Source: an uncultured archaeon (GTDB taxonomy: Archaea > Halobacteriota > Methanosarcinia > Methanosarcinales > Methanoperedenaceae). From it: DNA of 64,000 nucleotides. Of this stretch, positions 9,196 to 18,314 are shown piece by piece. The notes below the pieces were generated by a model, which saw only the letters and a program-made list of their open reading frames with translations, had not been told where the DNA came from and made no database searches. The number at the start of each line of letters is the position of its first letter. Position 1 is the stretch's first letter. Location: the NCBI GenBank assembly GCA_902386135.1, contig CABMIB010000101.1:62001-126000 (forward strand). Direction: 5' to 3'. The translations under genes and the position numbers were made by a program.

Positions 9196-10386
9196 ATGGA
9201 TGACCTAAAAAAATATAAAAATGTCACAAGAGGTGTCTCCGATACCTACGTCAACGTACACCCCATCCAGCGCGGCGGAGTGCTGACAGCAGAGGCGCGC
9301 AAAGCACTTCTTGAGTTCGGCGACGGGTACTCGGTGTGCGATTACTGCTTCGAGGCAAGGGTTGACCTTGTGGACAACCCGCCTGTCCACGATCTGACAT
9401 CCGATGTAGCAGAGTTCCTGAACATGGATGACGTTCGGTTCACGGCGGGCTGCCGTCATGCGAAATGGGCTGCGATGCACATGGTATGCGAACCCGGCGA
9501 TACTGTGGTGCTCGATGCGCTTGCTCATTACACGTCGTATCTTGCGGCAGAGGCAAACAGGTTGAACATTGTTGAAGTACCGCATAACGGTTATCCCATG
9601 TTCGAGATCGATATTGACGGATATGCCAGGAAATTCGAGGAAGTGGAACAAAAGACAGGTAAACTTCCTTCGATGGCTGTTCTTACGCATGTGGATTACA
9701 GGTACGGTAACGTTGCAGATGCCGAAAAAGTGGGTAAAATATGCAAGGAGTACGGCGTTCCTTTCCTGCTGAATACCGCATATTCATCCGGCATAATGCC
9801 AGTTGACGGCAAAAAACTTCATGTTGATTTCCTGTGCGGCTCAGGGCACAAGAGCTGGGCAGCGTCAGCGCCGATAGGGATACTTGCAACGACATACGAG
9901 TGGACGAGCAAGTTATTCAATAAATCCACGGTCAGGGGCGACTGGAGCGGCAGGGGCTTCACGAAAAAAGAGGTCGCCCTTTTCGGCTGCTCACCGGTGT
10001 TCGGGGCGCCCGTAGCCACGCTCATGGCATCATTTCCCGCTGTGGTAGAGAGGGTAAAGCACTGGGATGATGAGGTGAAGAAAGCGCAGTACTTCGTCAA
10101 AGAGCTTGAGAAAATCGAGGGTTTCCACCAGATGGGAACAAAACCCAAACAGCACACATTAATGAACATCGAGAGCCTGCCCCTGCATGAAGTTGCTGAA
10201 AAGGACAAGCGCAGGGGATATTTCCTATACCATGAACTAAAGAAAAGAAAAATAGTCGGGCTTCATCCAGGCATGAGCAAGAACTTCAAGATCAACACAT
10301 ATGGTCTGAAGCAGGAACAGGTAGAGTATGTGGCCAAAGCATTCAAGGATATTGCAAGAGAGAACGGAATAAGAGTTGAGGATTGA
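9196..10386 (+). CDS. pscS: O-phospho-L-seryl-tRNA:Cys-tRNA synthase (SepCysS)
   Basis: The 396-residue protein matches the archaeal SepCysS family in length and motifs. It starts KKYKNVTRGVSDTYVNVHPI and has the pyridoxal-phosphate lysine in GSGHKSW near residue 219. Conserved cysteines sit in SVCDYCFEAR and AGCRHAKW. It converts phosphoseryl-tRNA(Cys) to cysteinyl-tRNA(Cys) using a sulfur donor, after SepRS charges the tRNA; SepRS is not in the window. The pathway is typical of methanogens and a few other archaea. The stop lies 5 nt before the chosen start of the next gene, so the two are probably co-transcribed. Confidence 0.93.
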   Translation: MDDLKKYKNVTRGVSDTYVNVHPIQRGGVLTAEARKALLEFGDGYSVCDYCFEARVDLVDNPPVHDLTSDVAEFLNMDDVRFTAGCRHAKWAAMHMVCEPGDTVVLDALAHYTSYLAAEANRLNIVEVPHNGYPMFEIDIDGYARKFEEVEQKTGKLPSMAVLTHVDYRYGNVADAEKVGKICKEYGVPFLLNTAYSSGIMPVDGKKLHVDFLCGSGHKSWAASAPIGILATTYEWTSKLFNKSTVRGDWSGRGFTKKEVALFGCSPVFGAPVATLMASFPAVVERVKHWDDEVKKAQYFVKELEKIEGFHQMGTKPKQHTLMNIESLPLHEVAEKDKRRGYFLYHELKKRKIVGLHPGMSKNFKINTYGLKQEQVEYVAKAFKDIARENGIRVED

Positions 10387-10391
10387 GTATT

Positions 10392-11408
10392 GTGAAATAC
10401 GCAGAACTTTCTACTAAATTCAGGAAATTCTTTGAGCTGCCATCCTCGCCGGTGGCAGTAAGGATACTAAACGAGAACTCAGAGCAAAAATCCGCCGGTC
10501 AGCCGATGCGCTTTTGCGAAATGGTAAGGAGAAGCGCAGTGTACGGTGAGAGTTTTGTGTTCGGCGTTGAGGAACTCACATGCACGAGCGCCGAGCTTGC
10601 GCTGGGTTTTACCGAGCCTTCGTACGGGGAAGTCTATCCAAGGATAAAGCCTGCGAATACAAAGCTCGTAAGCGTTTCTCCGCTTGAGAGAACTGAGAAA
10701 AAACCGGACGTTGTAATAGTATTGGGAAATCCACGCAAGGTAATGCGCATCTCGACGATACTGGCGCAGTTGCATGAAAAGCGGCCTGTTGAGGCCAAAT
10801 TCAAAGGCGAGTTCGCAGTATGTGGTGAGTGTACTGCAATACCGTACATGGAGAAAAAAGTGAACCTGTCCCTTCTCTGTAACGGTGCAAGGATGTTCTC
10901 AGGCTACAGGGACGATGAGATCGTACTGGGTTTTCCGCTTGATGATTTTATCCGCATCGCAGAGAGCACGGAAGAAAAAGAGATAACAAGCGCGCTGTGC
11001 GGCTGCATCATGGACGACATTCCCAAGGGCGCAGTAACGGCGATAGAGAAAATAGGTTTCGGCAAAGGCACAGACCAGTTCTTCGGGCGCTTTGGCGAAG
11101 AGATCGTAAGGCTGTACACGCCAAAAGACAAAGACGGTAAGATCGCATCGCTTACTTTGCATGTGCCCGTGAAATTCAAGGATAACGAGACTGCGTCTTC
11201 CGTGAATGAAAAAGCGCGGGAGCTGCTCCAGGCGCCGCTGCTCCACAGGGTGCGCGATAACTGGGTGGATATTGCGCTTCCCATCGAGCTGGGTGAGACA
11301 CTGAACCGTGCGAGTATGCGGGGTGAGAAGTTTGAGATGCTTATCAGGGGCGGGATCGATACGATTTTGAAGGAAGTGGAGAAAGTAAAGAGGAAAGCAG
11401 CCGCGTAA
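10392..11408 (+). CDS. DUF169 family protein
   Basis: I prefer the GTG start at 10392 because GAGG at 10378-10381 then sits 10 nt upstream; a TTG at 10383 overlapping the previous stop is the alternative. The ~338-residue product has the DUF169 (COG2043) pattern: SSPVAVRIL near the N-terminus, CTSAELALGF, a central VIVLGNP, GECTAIPY and a cysteine-rich CGCIMDD. The function of the family is unknown. The conserved cysteines suggest metal or cluster binding, which is inference. Close coupling to SepCysS may hint at sulfur handling but could be chance. Confidence 0.8.
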   Translation: MKYAELSTKFRKFFELPSSPVAVRILNENSEQKSAGQPMRFCEMVRRSAVYGESFVFGVEELTCTSAELALGFTEPSYGEVYPRIKPANTKLVSVSPLERTEKKPDVVIVLGNPRKVMRISTILAQLHEKRPVEAKFKGEFAVCGECTAIPYMEKKVNLSLLCNGARMFSGYRDDEIVLGFPLDDFIRIAESTEEKEITSALCGCIMDDIPKGAVTAIEKIGFGKGTDQFFGRFGEEIVRLYTPKDKDGKIASLTLHVPVKFKDNETASSVNEKARELLQAPLLHRVRDNWVDIALPIELGETLNRASMRGEKFEMLIRGGIDTILKEVEKVKRKAAA

Positions 11409-11610
11409 AGGTGATTCTCCCGATTTAAATTGTATTCTTAAAGGATACTTCCCCAAATTTTATCAAAATTTCAAAGCCGTTGCAATGTTTTAGCTGTATT
11501 GTAATATTATAAACCATATGAAATATATACTGCGTTCTCCATAGAAAGAGTAGGTGGTCTGTAAATAAGCAGGTTGGGGCGAAAAACGCAAACCCGCTGC
11601 GTTTATAATT

Positions 11611-12393
11611 ATGCAAGATTTTTTAAACATTATTTCATCATCAGATAAAAGAAAAAAGATTCTTTTATCGTTGCAGGATGATCCTAAAACATTAGGGGAT
11701 TTCAGACGTACCTTGGGTTTCACGTCTACAGGAATGCTTCCTCAGATAAGGATACTTAAGGAACGAAATTTAGTGAAACAAGATGATGGGCAATATACAC
11801 TTACTGAGATCGGGCAGGTTGTAGCAGGGCATCTGCAGCTTTTAGTGGAAACGTTGGAAGTAGTTGAAAAACACGAAGAATTCTGGCGGGAGCATGACGT
11901 TGGAGCTATTCCATTCCCGTTGCTCATGAGAATCAGTGAGCTTGATGATACCCGGATAATCGATAACGGTATCGAGGAACTCTTTGAACCTCATAAAGAG
12001 TTCATTGAAAATATTTTGAATTCAAAAAAGGTCATGGGGATATCTCCAATAGTTCATCCAAATTATCCAGAGTTCTTTTTACAACTGGCTGAGAGAGGAA
12101 CCGAGGTTTCCCTGATCTTGACAAGGAAAGCGTTTAATAAAATCGAAAAGGAATACAATGACATGCTTGTGCGTGGATTGAGTTTTAAAAATGGGAGCCT
12201 TTATATCTCAGATGAAGATATCAAACTCTCATGTGCTATAACTGATGTATTTCTTTCTATTTCCCTTTTCTTTAAAAACGGGGTTTTTGATTCCAGTAAG
12301 GATTTAGTTAGCTTTGATAAGCCTGCTCTTTTATGGGGAGAAGAGCTTTTCAATTATTTTAAAGAACGCTCTGTGAAGGCAGAGAGTTTATAA
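11611..12393 (+). CDS. Winged-helix regulator with FilR1 (DUF1724) domain
   Basis: Residues ~1-75 form an ArsR-like winged helix (SDKRKKILLSLQ, DFRRTLGFTSTGMLPQIRIL, LVKQDDGQYTLTEIG). The rest, with FPLLMRISELDD, SKKVMGISPIVHPNY and the end LLWGEELFNYFKER, matches the FilR1/DUF1724 sensory domain common in Methanosarcinales transcription regulators. The ligand is unknown. A short inverted repeat, AAACGCA/TGCGTTT (11584-11604), lies directly before the start and could be an autoregulatory site. The 3' end overlaps the convergent UbiA-type gene by 35 bp. Confidence 0.8.
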   Translation: MQDFLNIISSSDKRKKILLSLQDDPKTLGDFRRTLGFTSTGMLPQIRILKERNLVKQDDGQYTLTEIGQVVAGHLQLLVETLEVVEKHEEFWREHDVGAIPFPLLMRISELDDTRIIDNGIEELFEPHKEFIENILNSKKVMGISPIVHPNYPEFFLQLAERGTEVSLILTRKAFNKIEKEYNDMLVRGLSFKNGSLYISDEDIKLSCAITDVFLSISLFFKNGVFDSSKDLVSFDKPALLWGEELFNYFKERSVKAESL

Positions 12394-13231
12394 TTGACCT
12401 CAAGACAAGAGCAATAGTAGACTCGCCATCTATCATGATCTCTCTCCAGTATTTTCTTATTCCTGACATTTGTGCCTCAAAAGCTTGTAAATAAAAGGAG
12501 CTACAGGTACTACTGATAAGAAAACTGTAGGATAAAATTACAATTTCAGGTCTTATAAAACCAATCGAAAGCATCGTAATCATGACCGAGTGAAGTAACA
12601 AGCTCAGCGCCATTAGTACTTTTCGAATTTCCTCTCTACCAAAAAATGCCGGCAGAGTTTTTATTCCAGCCGCCATATCGCCTTTTATGTCTTTGAAATC
12701 ATATAATATCGAGTTCATAAATAATTTAGTTGCGTAAAATAAAAAAATTAAAATTATAGTAAGGATACTCTCAGCCCATTTACTGACAATGATCGCGATT
12801 GTCCCTCCCCATGTCAGAGCGATTACGATGTTCTTACCGCCCATACTGCCTTTTAGCTTTAGCTTATGTTTACCTATTTTGATACCTTTTGAATACAAGT
12901 AGCCCACGATAAAAGGAAAAGGAGATGCAAAATATATTTTCTCCTGGGCGAGTATTAAAGTCCCGGCAAGGAACGCAACAATGCAGGCAATAATAGCGAT
13001 AAGCTTCTTAGACCCTGCCAACTCGCTTCTGTTTATTGTATCTTCTTTACTATCAAGGGTACGGTCAAGAGTGTAAGTTGCATAAATGATCAGCCCGCCT
13101 GCAAGATAAACCATTAACTTCGGCTCGATACCTGCAAAGAGAAAAGCTATATGCAGCCGAAAAGCTCCTGAAATGGCTACAAGAGTTGACGAATTTAGAA
13201 GCCTTAAGGTGGGCGAGTTGAGGAAGTTCAC
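12359..13231 (-). CDS. UbiA-superfamily prenyltransferase-like membrane protein
   Basis: The ~290-residue protein is hydrophobic with about eight membrane segments. It carries the two Asp-rich UbiA motifs, YTLDRTLDSKED (first loop) and YDFKDIKGDMAAGIKTLPAFFG (second loop). I place the start at the GTG at 13231; the open frame extends further upstream, but there it runs antisense through the repeated operator/TATA region. The motif set resembles chlorophyll/bacteriochlorophyll synthase-like and other archaeal UbiA enzymes that transfer prenyl groups. Substrate unknown. It is divergent from the secreted-protein module at 13.6 kb. Confidence 0.7.
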   Translation of the reverse strand: MNFLNSPTLRLLNSSTLVAISGAFRLHIAFLFAGIEPKLMVYLAGGLIIYATYTLDRTLDSKEDTINRSELAGSKKLIAIIACIVAFLAGTLILAQEKIYFASPFPFIVGYLYSKGIKIGKHKLKLKGSMGGKNIVIALTWGGTIAIIVSKWAESILTIILIFLFYATKLFMNSILYDFKDIKGDMAAGIKTLPAFFGREEIRKVLMALSLLLHSVMITMLSIGFIRPEIVILSYSFLISSTCSSFYLQAFEAQMSGIRKYWREIMIDGESTIALVLRSIINSLPSQSVL

Positions 13232-13261
13232 GCCGTAAATAATTATGTAGCTGCTTAATAT

Positions 13262-13613
13262 TTCAAACGTCTTGAAAATTTCAATGTCATTAAAAATTTT
13301 AACGCCATTGTAATTTTCAACGACATTGAAATTTTTAAATAAATTATAATCTATAAACCGAAAAAAATATATACCCCTTGCTCCATCTAATAAATTGGGT
13401 TGTGAAGCCCAAGGGTGGAAAGGTTTAGAAATCAAAACAGATTACACTTGGATTTTGCAACTGTAAAAACGTGGGGTTCAGCGCATTTCGACAAAGATGA
13501 GGCTGAACCCCATGTTGCCCGAAGGCATGGTAAATGTTAGCTTTGAACTTATTTAAAGCCAGCGCCGCGCCTGAGGGCAGCAAAGAAGAGAAAATATAAA
13601 AGGAGAATAAAAT
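13262..13613 (+). promoter_or_regulatory. Operator array, TATA region and hairpin leader, module A
   Basis: Four related 9-mers recur in direct orientation: AACGTCTTG (13266), AATGTCATT (13283), AACGCCATT (13301) and AACGACATT (13319), spaced 17, 18 and 18 bp by A/T-rich DNA. TATA-like sequences follow at 13343-13372. The leader then has a 10-bp hairpin, GGGGTTCAGC (13473-13482) with GCTGAACCCC (13502-13511). After it come TTGCCCGAAGGCATGGTAAATG, here quoted only in part as GCCCGAAGGC, and a GGAG ribosome site. Modules B, C and D repeat this order. Confidence 0.7.
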
Positions 13614-14189
13614 ATGAAGAGAAGTAAAGGAATGCAACTGGCCATAATGCTGGCGGCGATGCTGCTGCTGAGCATGGCGCTTGTGCCGGGTGCAATGGCA
13701 CAGCTCGCGGATAAAAAAGGTACAGTAATAATAAATAAGCTCGCGGATAAAAACGATACAGTAATAATAAATAAAGACATTAAAGACATAGATAAAAAGT
13801 ATGCTAATGGTAATGGTCAATTGCTGACACAATCTCCCTCTGGAAGTGGAGTATCTACACTAGGGACAAAACAATGGTCTGCATATACTGATATATACAA
13901 CTATGGGATCTTTTCAGACTATCCCCGATTAAATACTTATTCAAAGTCCAGAGATAGCGGTTCACCATGGGACATTGATAAAATTGGGGTTAGAGGGCGA
14001 GTGTGGAGAGATGACAACCTAATTTTTGATCAAACTGTTACCAACTATAACACTGCTGATGCAAGTATATACTGGGAATCTGGTTGCACTCTCTGCGCTG
14101 GCTCTTATTTGGCAAGAGGAAATCACGTATTTGAAACGCAGGGATATAATTCATGGTATCCAGTGACTAATGATACACTAAACGTGTGA
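13614..14189 (+). CDS. Secreted protein of unknown function, module A
   Basis: The protein has 191 residues and the shared signal peptide of this cluster (MKRSKGMQLAIMLAAMLLLS ... AMA). A short tandem repeat follows: LADKKGTVIINK then LADKNDTVIINK. The mature part is rich in Ser, Tyr, Asp and Asn, with two cysteines in SGCTLCAGSY and no catalytic motif I recognise. The fold of the C-terminal ~110 residues (ARGNHVFETQGYNSW) looks beta-rich. It should be exported. The next gene starts 28 nt downstream without a clear terminator, so the two may be one transcript. Confidence 0.75.
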   Translation: MKRSKGMQLAIMLAAMLLLSMALVPGAMAQLADKKGTVIINKLADKNDTVIINKDIKDIDKKYANGNGQLLTQSPSGSGVSTLGTKQWSAYTDIYNYGIFSDYPRLNTYSKSRDSGSPWDIDKIGVRGRVWRDDNLIFDQTVTNYNTADASIYWESGCTLCAGSYLARGNHVFETQGYNSWYPVTNDTLNV

Positions 14190-14217
14190 TTAATGTTACA
14201 CTAAACCCATAGAAAGT

Positions 14218-15231
14218 ATGAAAAATAAAAAAGTTCTACTACTTTTTTTTCTTTTTTTTATTGGTATAATAGGTTATAATTTCTTCCAATCTATTTATAC
14301 AAAACCTATATATACAATAGAGTTTTTCAAAAATGATACTATAAAATCGGTTGAATATAGCGAAAATCAAGTATCTGAGAGCTTTGGTTTTGGTGTTTAT
14401 CGCAATTATAATCCTCCTGTAGGAATGAATTTAACTCAATTACTAAAAGAAAATGAAAGTTTTGAAGGATATATAAGAATTACTAACGCCATAAAAAGAG
14501 AGAACAGCTATCTCGTATTTGCCCTTGTCGATTATAGAATGGTACCAATTTTCATTAATGGAACTAAAAACCAAACTCATCTTATCAATTTAGACCCTAT
14601 GGAAGATAGATTCTATTCTTTTAAGATTGATAATCTCTCTAATGGGTACCATGATTTAATTTTAGGAGTTTTTCTCAATCCTTATGAGCATTCATTAGAT
14701 AAGAAATACAGACTGGATACTGACTTTTCTCTCATGGGTAGTACTAGACTTAATATAGTAGTTGAAAACGGATCTATACCCGAGCCAGAATTTAGAAAAC
14801 CCGAGATATTTTGTGAATCATCGTATGTTTTAGAAGGTCTATTAGTTAGCAAAGAACCGTGTTCATCAAAGGCATGGCCTACAGAAAATGTCACAAGAAA
14901 AGAGGCGCTGGATTATTTCATTAATATTGGAAATAGTGAACAAAGAAATCAAAGGACTTTTGCTGTAATTCAATTCTTGGATTATACGCAAATACCCCTC
15001 ATCCATAACACCTCAGAGTATGTGTATTTCGGATACCTTGATAAAGGGAAAAAAGGTTCGATTTCGGCAAGTACAATTATACCTGATAATACAGGAATCC
15101 ATGAATTAATTGTTATCTGGATATCAGATCCTTATAAAAGGGTAGAGATCTCTCCTGGAATAAGAAATAAAAATATTGAAGGAAGGATTGAACCAAGTAT
15201 AAGAGTTGGATTAAATGTGATAGAAAAATAA
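14218..15231 (+). CDS. Membrane-anchored protein with two homologous Ig-like domains
   Basis: A single N-terminal hydrophobic segment (residues ~5-25) anchors a 337-residue protein with an external remainder. Residues ~80-180 and ~215-325 appear to be copies of one domain: ITNAIKRENSYLVFALVDY...PIF with GYHDLILGVFLNPY matches INIGNSEQRNQRTFAVIQFLDY...PLI with GIHELIVIWISDPY. I recognise no catalytic motif. It may be a surface or accessory protein for the secreted product upstream. Its A/T-rich codon use resembles its neighbours in this accessory region and not the core genes. Confidence 0.7.
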   Translation: MKNKKVLLLFFLFFIGIIGYNFFQSIYTKPIYTIEFFKNDTIKSVEYSENQVSESFGFGVYRNYNPPVGMNLTQLLKENESFEGYIRITNAIKRENSYLVFALVDYRMVPIFINGTKNQTHLINLDPMEDRFYSFKIDNLSNGYHDLILGVFLNPYEHSLDKKYRLDTDFSLMGSTRLNIVVENGSIPEPEFRKPEIFCESSYVLEGLLVSKEPCSSKAWPTENVTRKEALDYFINIGNSEQRNQRTFAVIQFLDYTQIPLIHNTSEYVYFGYLDKGKKGSISASTIIPDNTGIHELIVIWISDPYKRVEISPGIRNKNIEGRIEPSIRVGLNVIEK

Positions 15232-15237
15232 AATTAC

Positions 15238-15357
15238 TTATAGTGAAGTTTGAAAATAACCGTAATATCCATGAGATACAAAACCGCAGATAAACGTAGA
15301 CGAACGCAGATTTGTTGCTATGTAGCTGCGTTTATCTGCGTTTATCTGCAAAGATAG
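15238..15357 (+). repeat. ~120-bp dispersed palindromic element, left copy
   Basis: The element runs from a flank reading GAAAATAACCGTAATATCC through AAAACCGCAGATAAACG to an inverted TCTGCGTTTATCTGC. The same flank and core occur in reverse complement at 26517-26640. The two copies therefore bracket the subtilase-to-decayed-copy stretch in opposite orientation. No reading frame is evident in it. Confidence 0.75.
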
Positions 15358-15406
15358 GGAAGCAATAAATAAATTTGAATCAATAAAATAATTGATGGAG
15401 ACTAAG

Positions 15407-16522
15407 ATGGAAACAAAATCAATACTTATTTTATGCATACTTATAGTATCCTTAATACCAACTATAGATGCAAAACCCATAATAATCGGATTTAATGAAG
15501 AAATCGATCAAAACATAATTAAGGAACATAACATAGCCAATTATACCCAGTACCAAATAATTAACGCTATTTCAGCCGATATCCCAGAAAGTGTATCCGA
15601 AAAGTTAAAGAAAAACCCAAAAATAAAATATGTAGAAGAAGACGCACAGGTTCAGATAATAATTAAGCCTTCACAACCCCAGCCTCCACAACCCCCACAG
15701 CAGACCACATGGGGCATTGCAAGAATAAAAGCGCCTGAAGCATGGAACAATTCAACAGGTAAAAATGTAAAAATAGCAGTGTTGGATACTGGAATAAGCG
15801 ATAGCCACCCTGATTTAACCGTATCTGGAGGCATCAATCTTGTTGGAAAATCAAAAAACAACAAATGGAATGATGACAACGGTCATGGTACCCATGTCTC
15901 AGGAATCATAGCAGCCAGAAACAACAGCATCGGAGTAGTTGGCGTTGCGCCGGATGCACAGCTTTACGCAGTCAAGGTGCTTGATGCTTATGGAAGCGGC
16001 TATATTTCAGATGTCATCGAGGGAATAGATTGGGCGGTGCAAAACAACATGGATGTGGTTTCCATGAGCCTTGGAACAAGTACTTATTCTCAGGCGCTTA
16101 ACGATACAACAGCCAATGCTTATAAATCTGGCATCCTTCTTGTTGCAGCCGCAGGTAACAGCGGAGACGGAAACCTAAATACTGATGATGTTCTTTACCC
16201 TGCAAAATTCGATTCTGTGATTGCGGTTTCGGCAGTCGATTATAATAACATCGCGCCTATATGGAGCGCAGACGGCGCAAAAATAGAACTGGCAGCGCCG
16301 GGTGTAGGTATATATTCCACATGGTTAAACGGCGGCTATGCGAATGAAAGCGGCACATCGATGGCAGCGCCGTTTGTGAGCGGCACGGCGGCATTAATTA
16401 AAAGTAAAAACCTATCTGTGACTCAGCAGGAAATCCGTAATACTCTAGATTACAACGCAATTGATCTGGGTGATATTGGAAGAGATAAGATCTATGGATT
16501 TGGATTAGTGCAAGTAAGTTAG
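15407..16522 (+). CDS. Subtilisin-like serine protease (S8) with I9-type propeptide
   Basis: I choose the ATG at 15407 because GGAG lies 6 nt upstream; in-frame starts at 15395 and 15392 add METK copies. The product has a signal peptide ending near IDA, then an I9-like propeptide (KPIIIGFNEEIDQ ... IKYVEEDAQ) and a Pro-rich linker. The catalytic domain follows with the full triad: Asp in VLDTGIS (~residue 127), His in NGHGTHVSG (~160) and Ser in GTSMAAPFVSG (~318). It should be secreted and self-processed. It is the only intact subtilase here; three decayed copies of its 3' end lie downstream. Confidence 0.93.
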   Translation: METKSILILCILIVSLIPTIDAKPIIIGFNEEIDQNIIKEHNIANYTQYQIINAISADIPESVSEKLKKNPKIKYVEEDAQVQIIIKPSQPQPPQPPQQTTWGIARIKAPEAWNNSTGKNVKIAVLDTGISDSHPDLTVSGGINLVGKSKNNKWNDDNGHGTHVSGIIAARNNSIGVVGVAPDAQLYAVKVLDAYGSGYISDVIEGIDWAVQNNMDVVSMSLGTSTYSQALNDTTANAYKSGILLVAAAGNSGDGNLNTDDVLYPAKFDSVIAVSAVDYNNIAPIWSADGAKIELAAPGVGIYSTWLNGGYANESGTSMAAPFVSGTAALIKSKNLSVTQQEIRNTLDYNAIDLGDIGRDKIYGFGLVQVS

Positions 16523-16554
16523 TATCAAATGCATTAGTAATTATGTTACTGTTT

Positions 16555-16897
16555 AATATTTCAAACGTCTTGAAAATTTCAACGTCATTAAAAATTTTAA
16601 CGGCATTGAAATTTTTAAATATATTGTAATTTATAAACCAAAAGTTATATATACCTCTTGCTCCATCTAAAAATTGGGTTGTGAACCGAGGGTGACAAGG
16701 TTGAAATATCAAAAATCTGATTGCACTTGGTTTTTGCATCCAGAAAAACGTGGGGTTCAGCGCATTTCGACAAAGATGAGGCTGAGCCCCATGTTGCCCG
16801 AAGGCATGGTAATGTTAGTTTTGAACTTATTTAAAGCCAGCGCCGCGCCTGAGGGCAGCAAAGAATAAAAGGAAATATAAATGGAGGAATAAAAAAT
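16555..16897 (+). promoter_or_regulatory. Operator array, TATA region and hairpin leader, module B
   Basis: Operator-like 9-mers lie at AACGTCTTG (16564), AACGTCATT (16581) and AACGGCATT (16599); this copy has one unit fewer than A and D. TATA-like sequences follow near 16620-16655. The leader hairpin is GGGGTTCAGC (16752-16761) with GCTGAGCCCC (16781-16790), then GCCCGAAGGC and a GGAGG site at about 16881. It directly follows the intact subtilase stop. Confidence 0.7.
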
Positions 16898-17449
16898 ATG
16901 AAGAGAAGTAAAGGAATGCAGTTAGGCGCGATGCTGCTAATTTTTTTAGTATCCGCATCAGTGCCAGTTAGTGCATATTACTATTCCGGGTATAGATGGT
17001 TAGGAGCTTCAGCCTCATATAATTGGGATAGTTCGACACCATCAGATTGGCATAGCTCCGTAAATAATGCAGCTAACACTTGGAGTAACGCAGGATCACA
17101 ATTTAGGTTTAGTGAAAGTAGTTCGTCGCTTAATAAAATCTATAAGGGATCGCTTGGTTCTTCAGGTCCAATAGCCCAAACAGCAACGAATAGCTTACTA
17201 TCAAAACTTATTTACGCTTCAATAACTTTTAACTCTGACTATACATGGTCTACAAGCGGGCAAAGTGGGAGTTTTGATGTTCAAAATACAGCTACACATG
17301 AGTTTGGTCACTGGTTACAATTGGGTGATCTTAGTTGTGGGTATGATAGTGAAAAGACGATGTACGCTTATGAAAGTACAGGGGAAACAAAGAAGAGATC
17401 ATTAGAAACAGACGATATCGACGGTATAAAATACATTTATGGTGTGTAA
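16898..17449 (+). CDS. Secreted metzincin-like metalloprotease (matrixin-like)
   Basis: The 183-residue protein uses the cluster's signal peptide (MKRSKGMQLGAMLLIFLVSA). The mature part holds the zinc motif HEFGHWLQLGD at residues ~134-144, matching HExxHxxxxxD, with Asp in place of the third His as in snapalysin-like enzymes; the usual Gly is replaced by Gln. A Met-turn candidate lies in KTMYAY. The C-terminal TDDIDGIKYIYG is common in matrixin-like proteins. It is small, with no long propeptide, so it may be made nearly active. The next gene follows after 31 nt and is probably co-transcribed. Confidence 0.85.
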   Translation: MKRSKGMQLGAMLLIFLVSASVPVSAYYYSGYRWLGASASYNWDSSTPSDWHSSVNNAANTWSNAGSQFRFSESSSSLNKIYKGSLGSSGPIAQTATNSLLSKLIYASITFNSDYTWSTSGQSGSFDVQNTATHEFGHWLQLGDLSCGYDSEKTMYAYESTGETKKRSLETDDIDGIKYIYGV

Positions 17450-17480
17450 AAGAATTTTATAATTCAATGGAGAAATAAAT

Positions 17481-18071
17481 ATGAAGAAAATTTGGATATA
17501 TATGTTATTTGCAGCTATACTTACGGTCAGTGTTGATGTTGCTACTTTAATAAATAGCACAACAACGGTGACTTCGAGTATATGGTCCGATGATGTACTG
17601 AGCACCCCTTTCCTCGATAATCACTCGGAAAGTGTAGTTGTCGGTCACGTCATAGAAATACTTCCAAGTCAATGGAATACTCCTGATAGGAAGAAACCCA
17701 AATCATCTGAAGCAGGATTAGCATCTCAAGATGCCTCAATCTATACAGATGTAATTATTAAGGTCGATAAGAACGTAAAGGGTTCTACTCCAGCAACATT
17801 GGTTGTCCGTACTCTTGGTGGGCAAGTGGGAGATAATTCGAACTTTGTAGAAGACGAGGCTAAATTTGAGCTTGGCGAAAATGTGCTTCTTTTTCTTACA
17901 AAAGAGGATCCTTTCACCGATAACAGCGCTGGAACTCACTACAGAATAACCGGTTGGAAACATGGAAAATTCAGTATTACAAAGGATAATCAAGCAGTAA
18001 GACCAAGCGTTCCCGCAGAATACCAAAAAATACCACTTGGAGAGTTGTTAAACTCTATAGGGGCTCAATGA
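17481..18071 (+). CDS. Exported protein of unknown function, downstream of the metzincin
   Basis: An N-terminal hydrophobic stretch (MKKIWIYMLFAAILTVSVDV) suggests export or anchoring. The 196-residue product has a beta-rich domain with SVVVGHVIEILPSQWN, VIIKVDKNVKGSTP, VVRTLGG and FELGENVLLFLTKE. This looks like an OB- or Ig-like fold, but I cannot name the family. It starts 31 nt after the metalloprotease with its own GGAG site, and a hairpin terminator begins inside its last codons. It may assist or inhibit the protease; that is inference from position only. Confidence 0.7.
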   Translation: MKKIWIYMLFAAILTVSVDVATLINSTTTVTSSIWSDDVLSTPFLDNHSESVVVGHVIEILPSQWNTPDRKKPKSSEAGLASQDASIYTDVIIKVDKNVKGSTPATLVVRTLGGQVGDNSNFVEDEAKFELGENVLLFLTKEDPFTDNSAGTHYRITGWKHGKFSITKDNQAVRPSVPAEYQKIPLGELLNSIGAQ

Positions 18072-18092
18072 GCCCTTTTTCCTATTTTTTCT
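18060..18092 (+). terminator. Hairpin-T terminator over a stop codon
   Basis: GGGCTCA (18061-18067) pairs with TGAGCCC (18069-18075) and is followed by CTTTTTCCTATTTTTT. The stem includes the last codons and the TGA stop of the preceding gene. Similar hairpin-T structures end three other genes in this cluster. Confidence 0.65.
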
Positions 18093-18177
18093 GAAAGACC
18101 ATAAACAACCATCAATTCTCTGAATTGATTATCCAATTTTATTCTATGACTGCTATTTTTTCCAGAGAGCCAAACAA

Positions 18178-18312
18178 ACATCACACCACCATAAGGTGCA
18201 AACAGCGCTGAAATAGAACCGACGACGCAGGGTGTTGATATTTGTTCCAGATAGTTGAATTATGGATATGCGAATGAAAGCAGCGCATCGATAGCGGTGT
18301 CGTTTGTCAGCT
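18178..18312 (+). pseudogene. Decayed subtilase 3' fragment
   Basis: About 135 bp align without large gaps to the catalytic-Ser region of the intact subtilase: GGATATGCGAATGAAAGC here matches GGCTATGCGAATGAAAGC there. Many substitutions and an in-frame stop make it non-coding, and the catalytic GTSMA has become ASIAV. It ends abruptly where operator module C begins. It is the most diverged of the three decayed copies. Confidence 0.7.
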
Positions 18313-18314
18313 TG

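Noticed and set aside
13232-13435. N-terminal extension of the UbiA-type protein
   Set aside because: The extra frame runs antisense through the operator array and TATA region; the same peptide appears at the other modules.
13473-13540. Known riboswitch (c-di-GMP, SAM, TPP, cobalamin)
   Set aside because: GCCCGAAGGC and GGTAAAT looked suggestive, but none of the defining core motifs of these classes are present.
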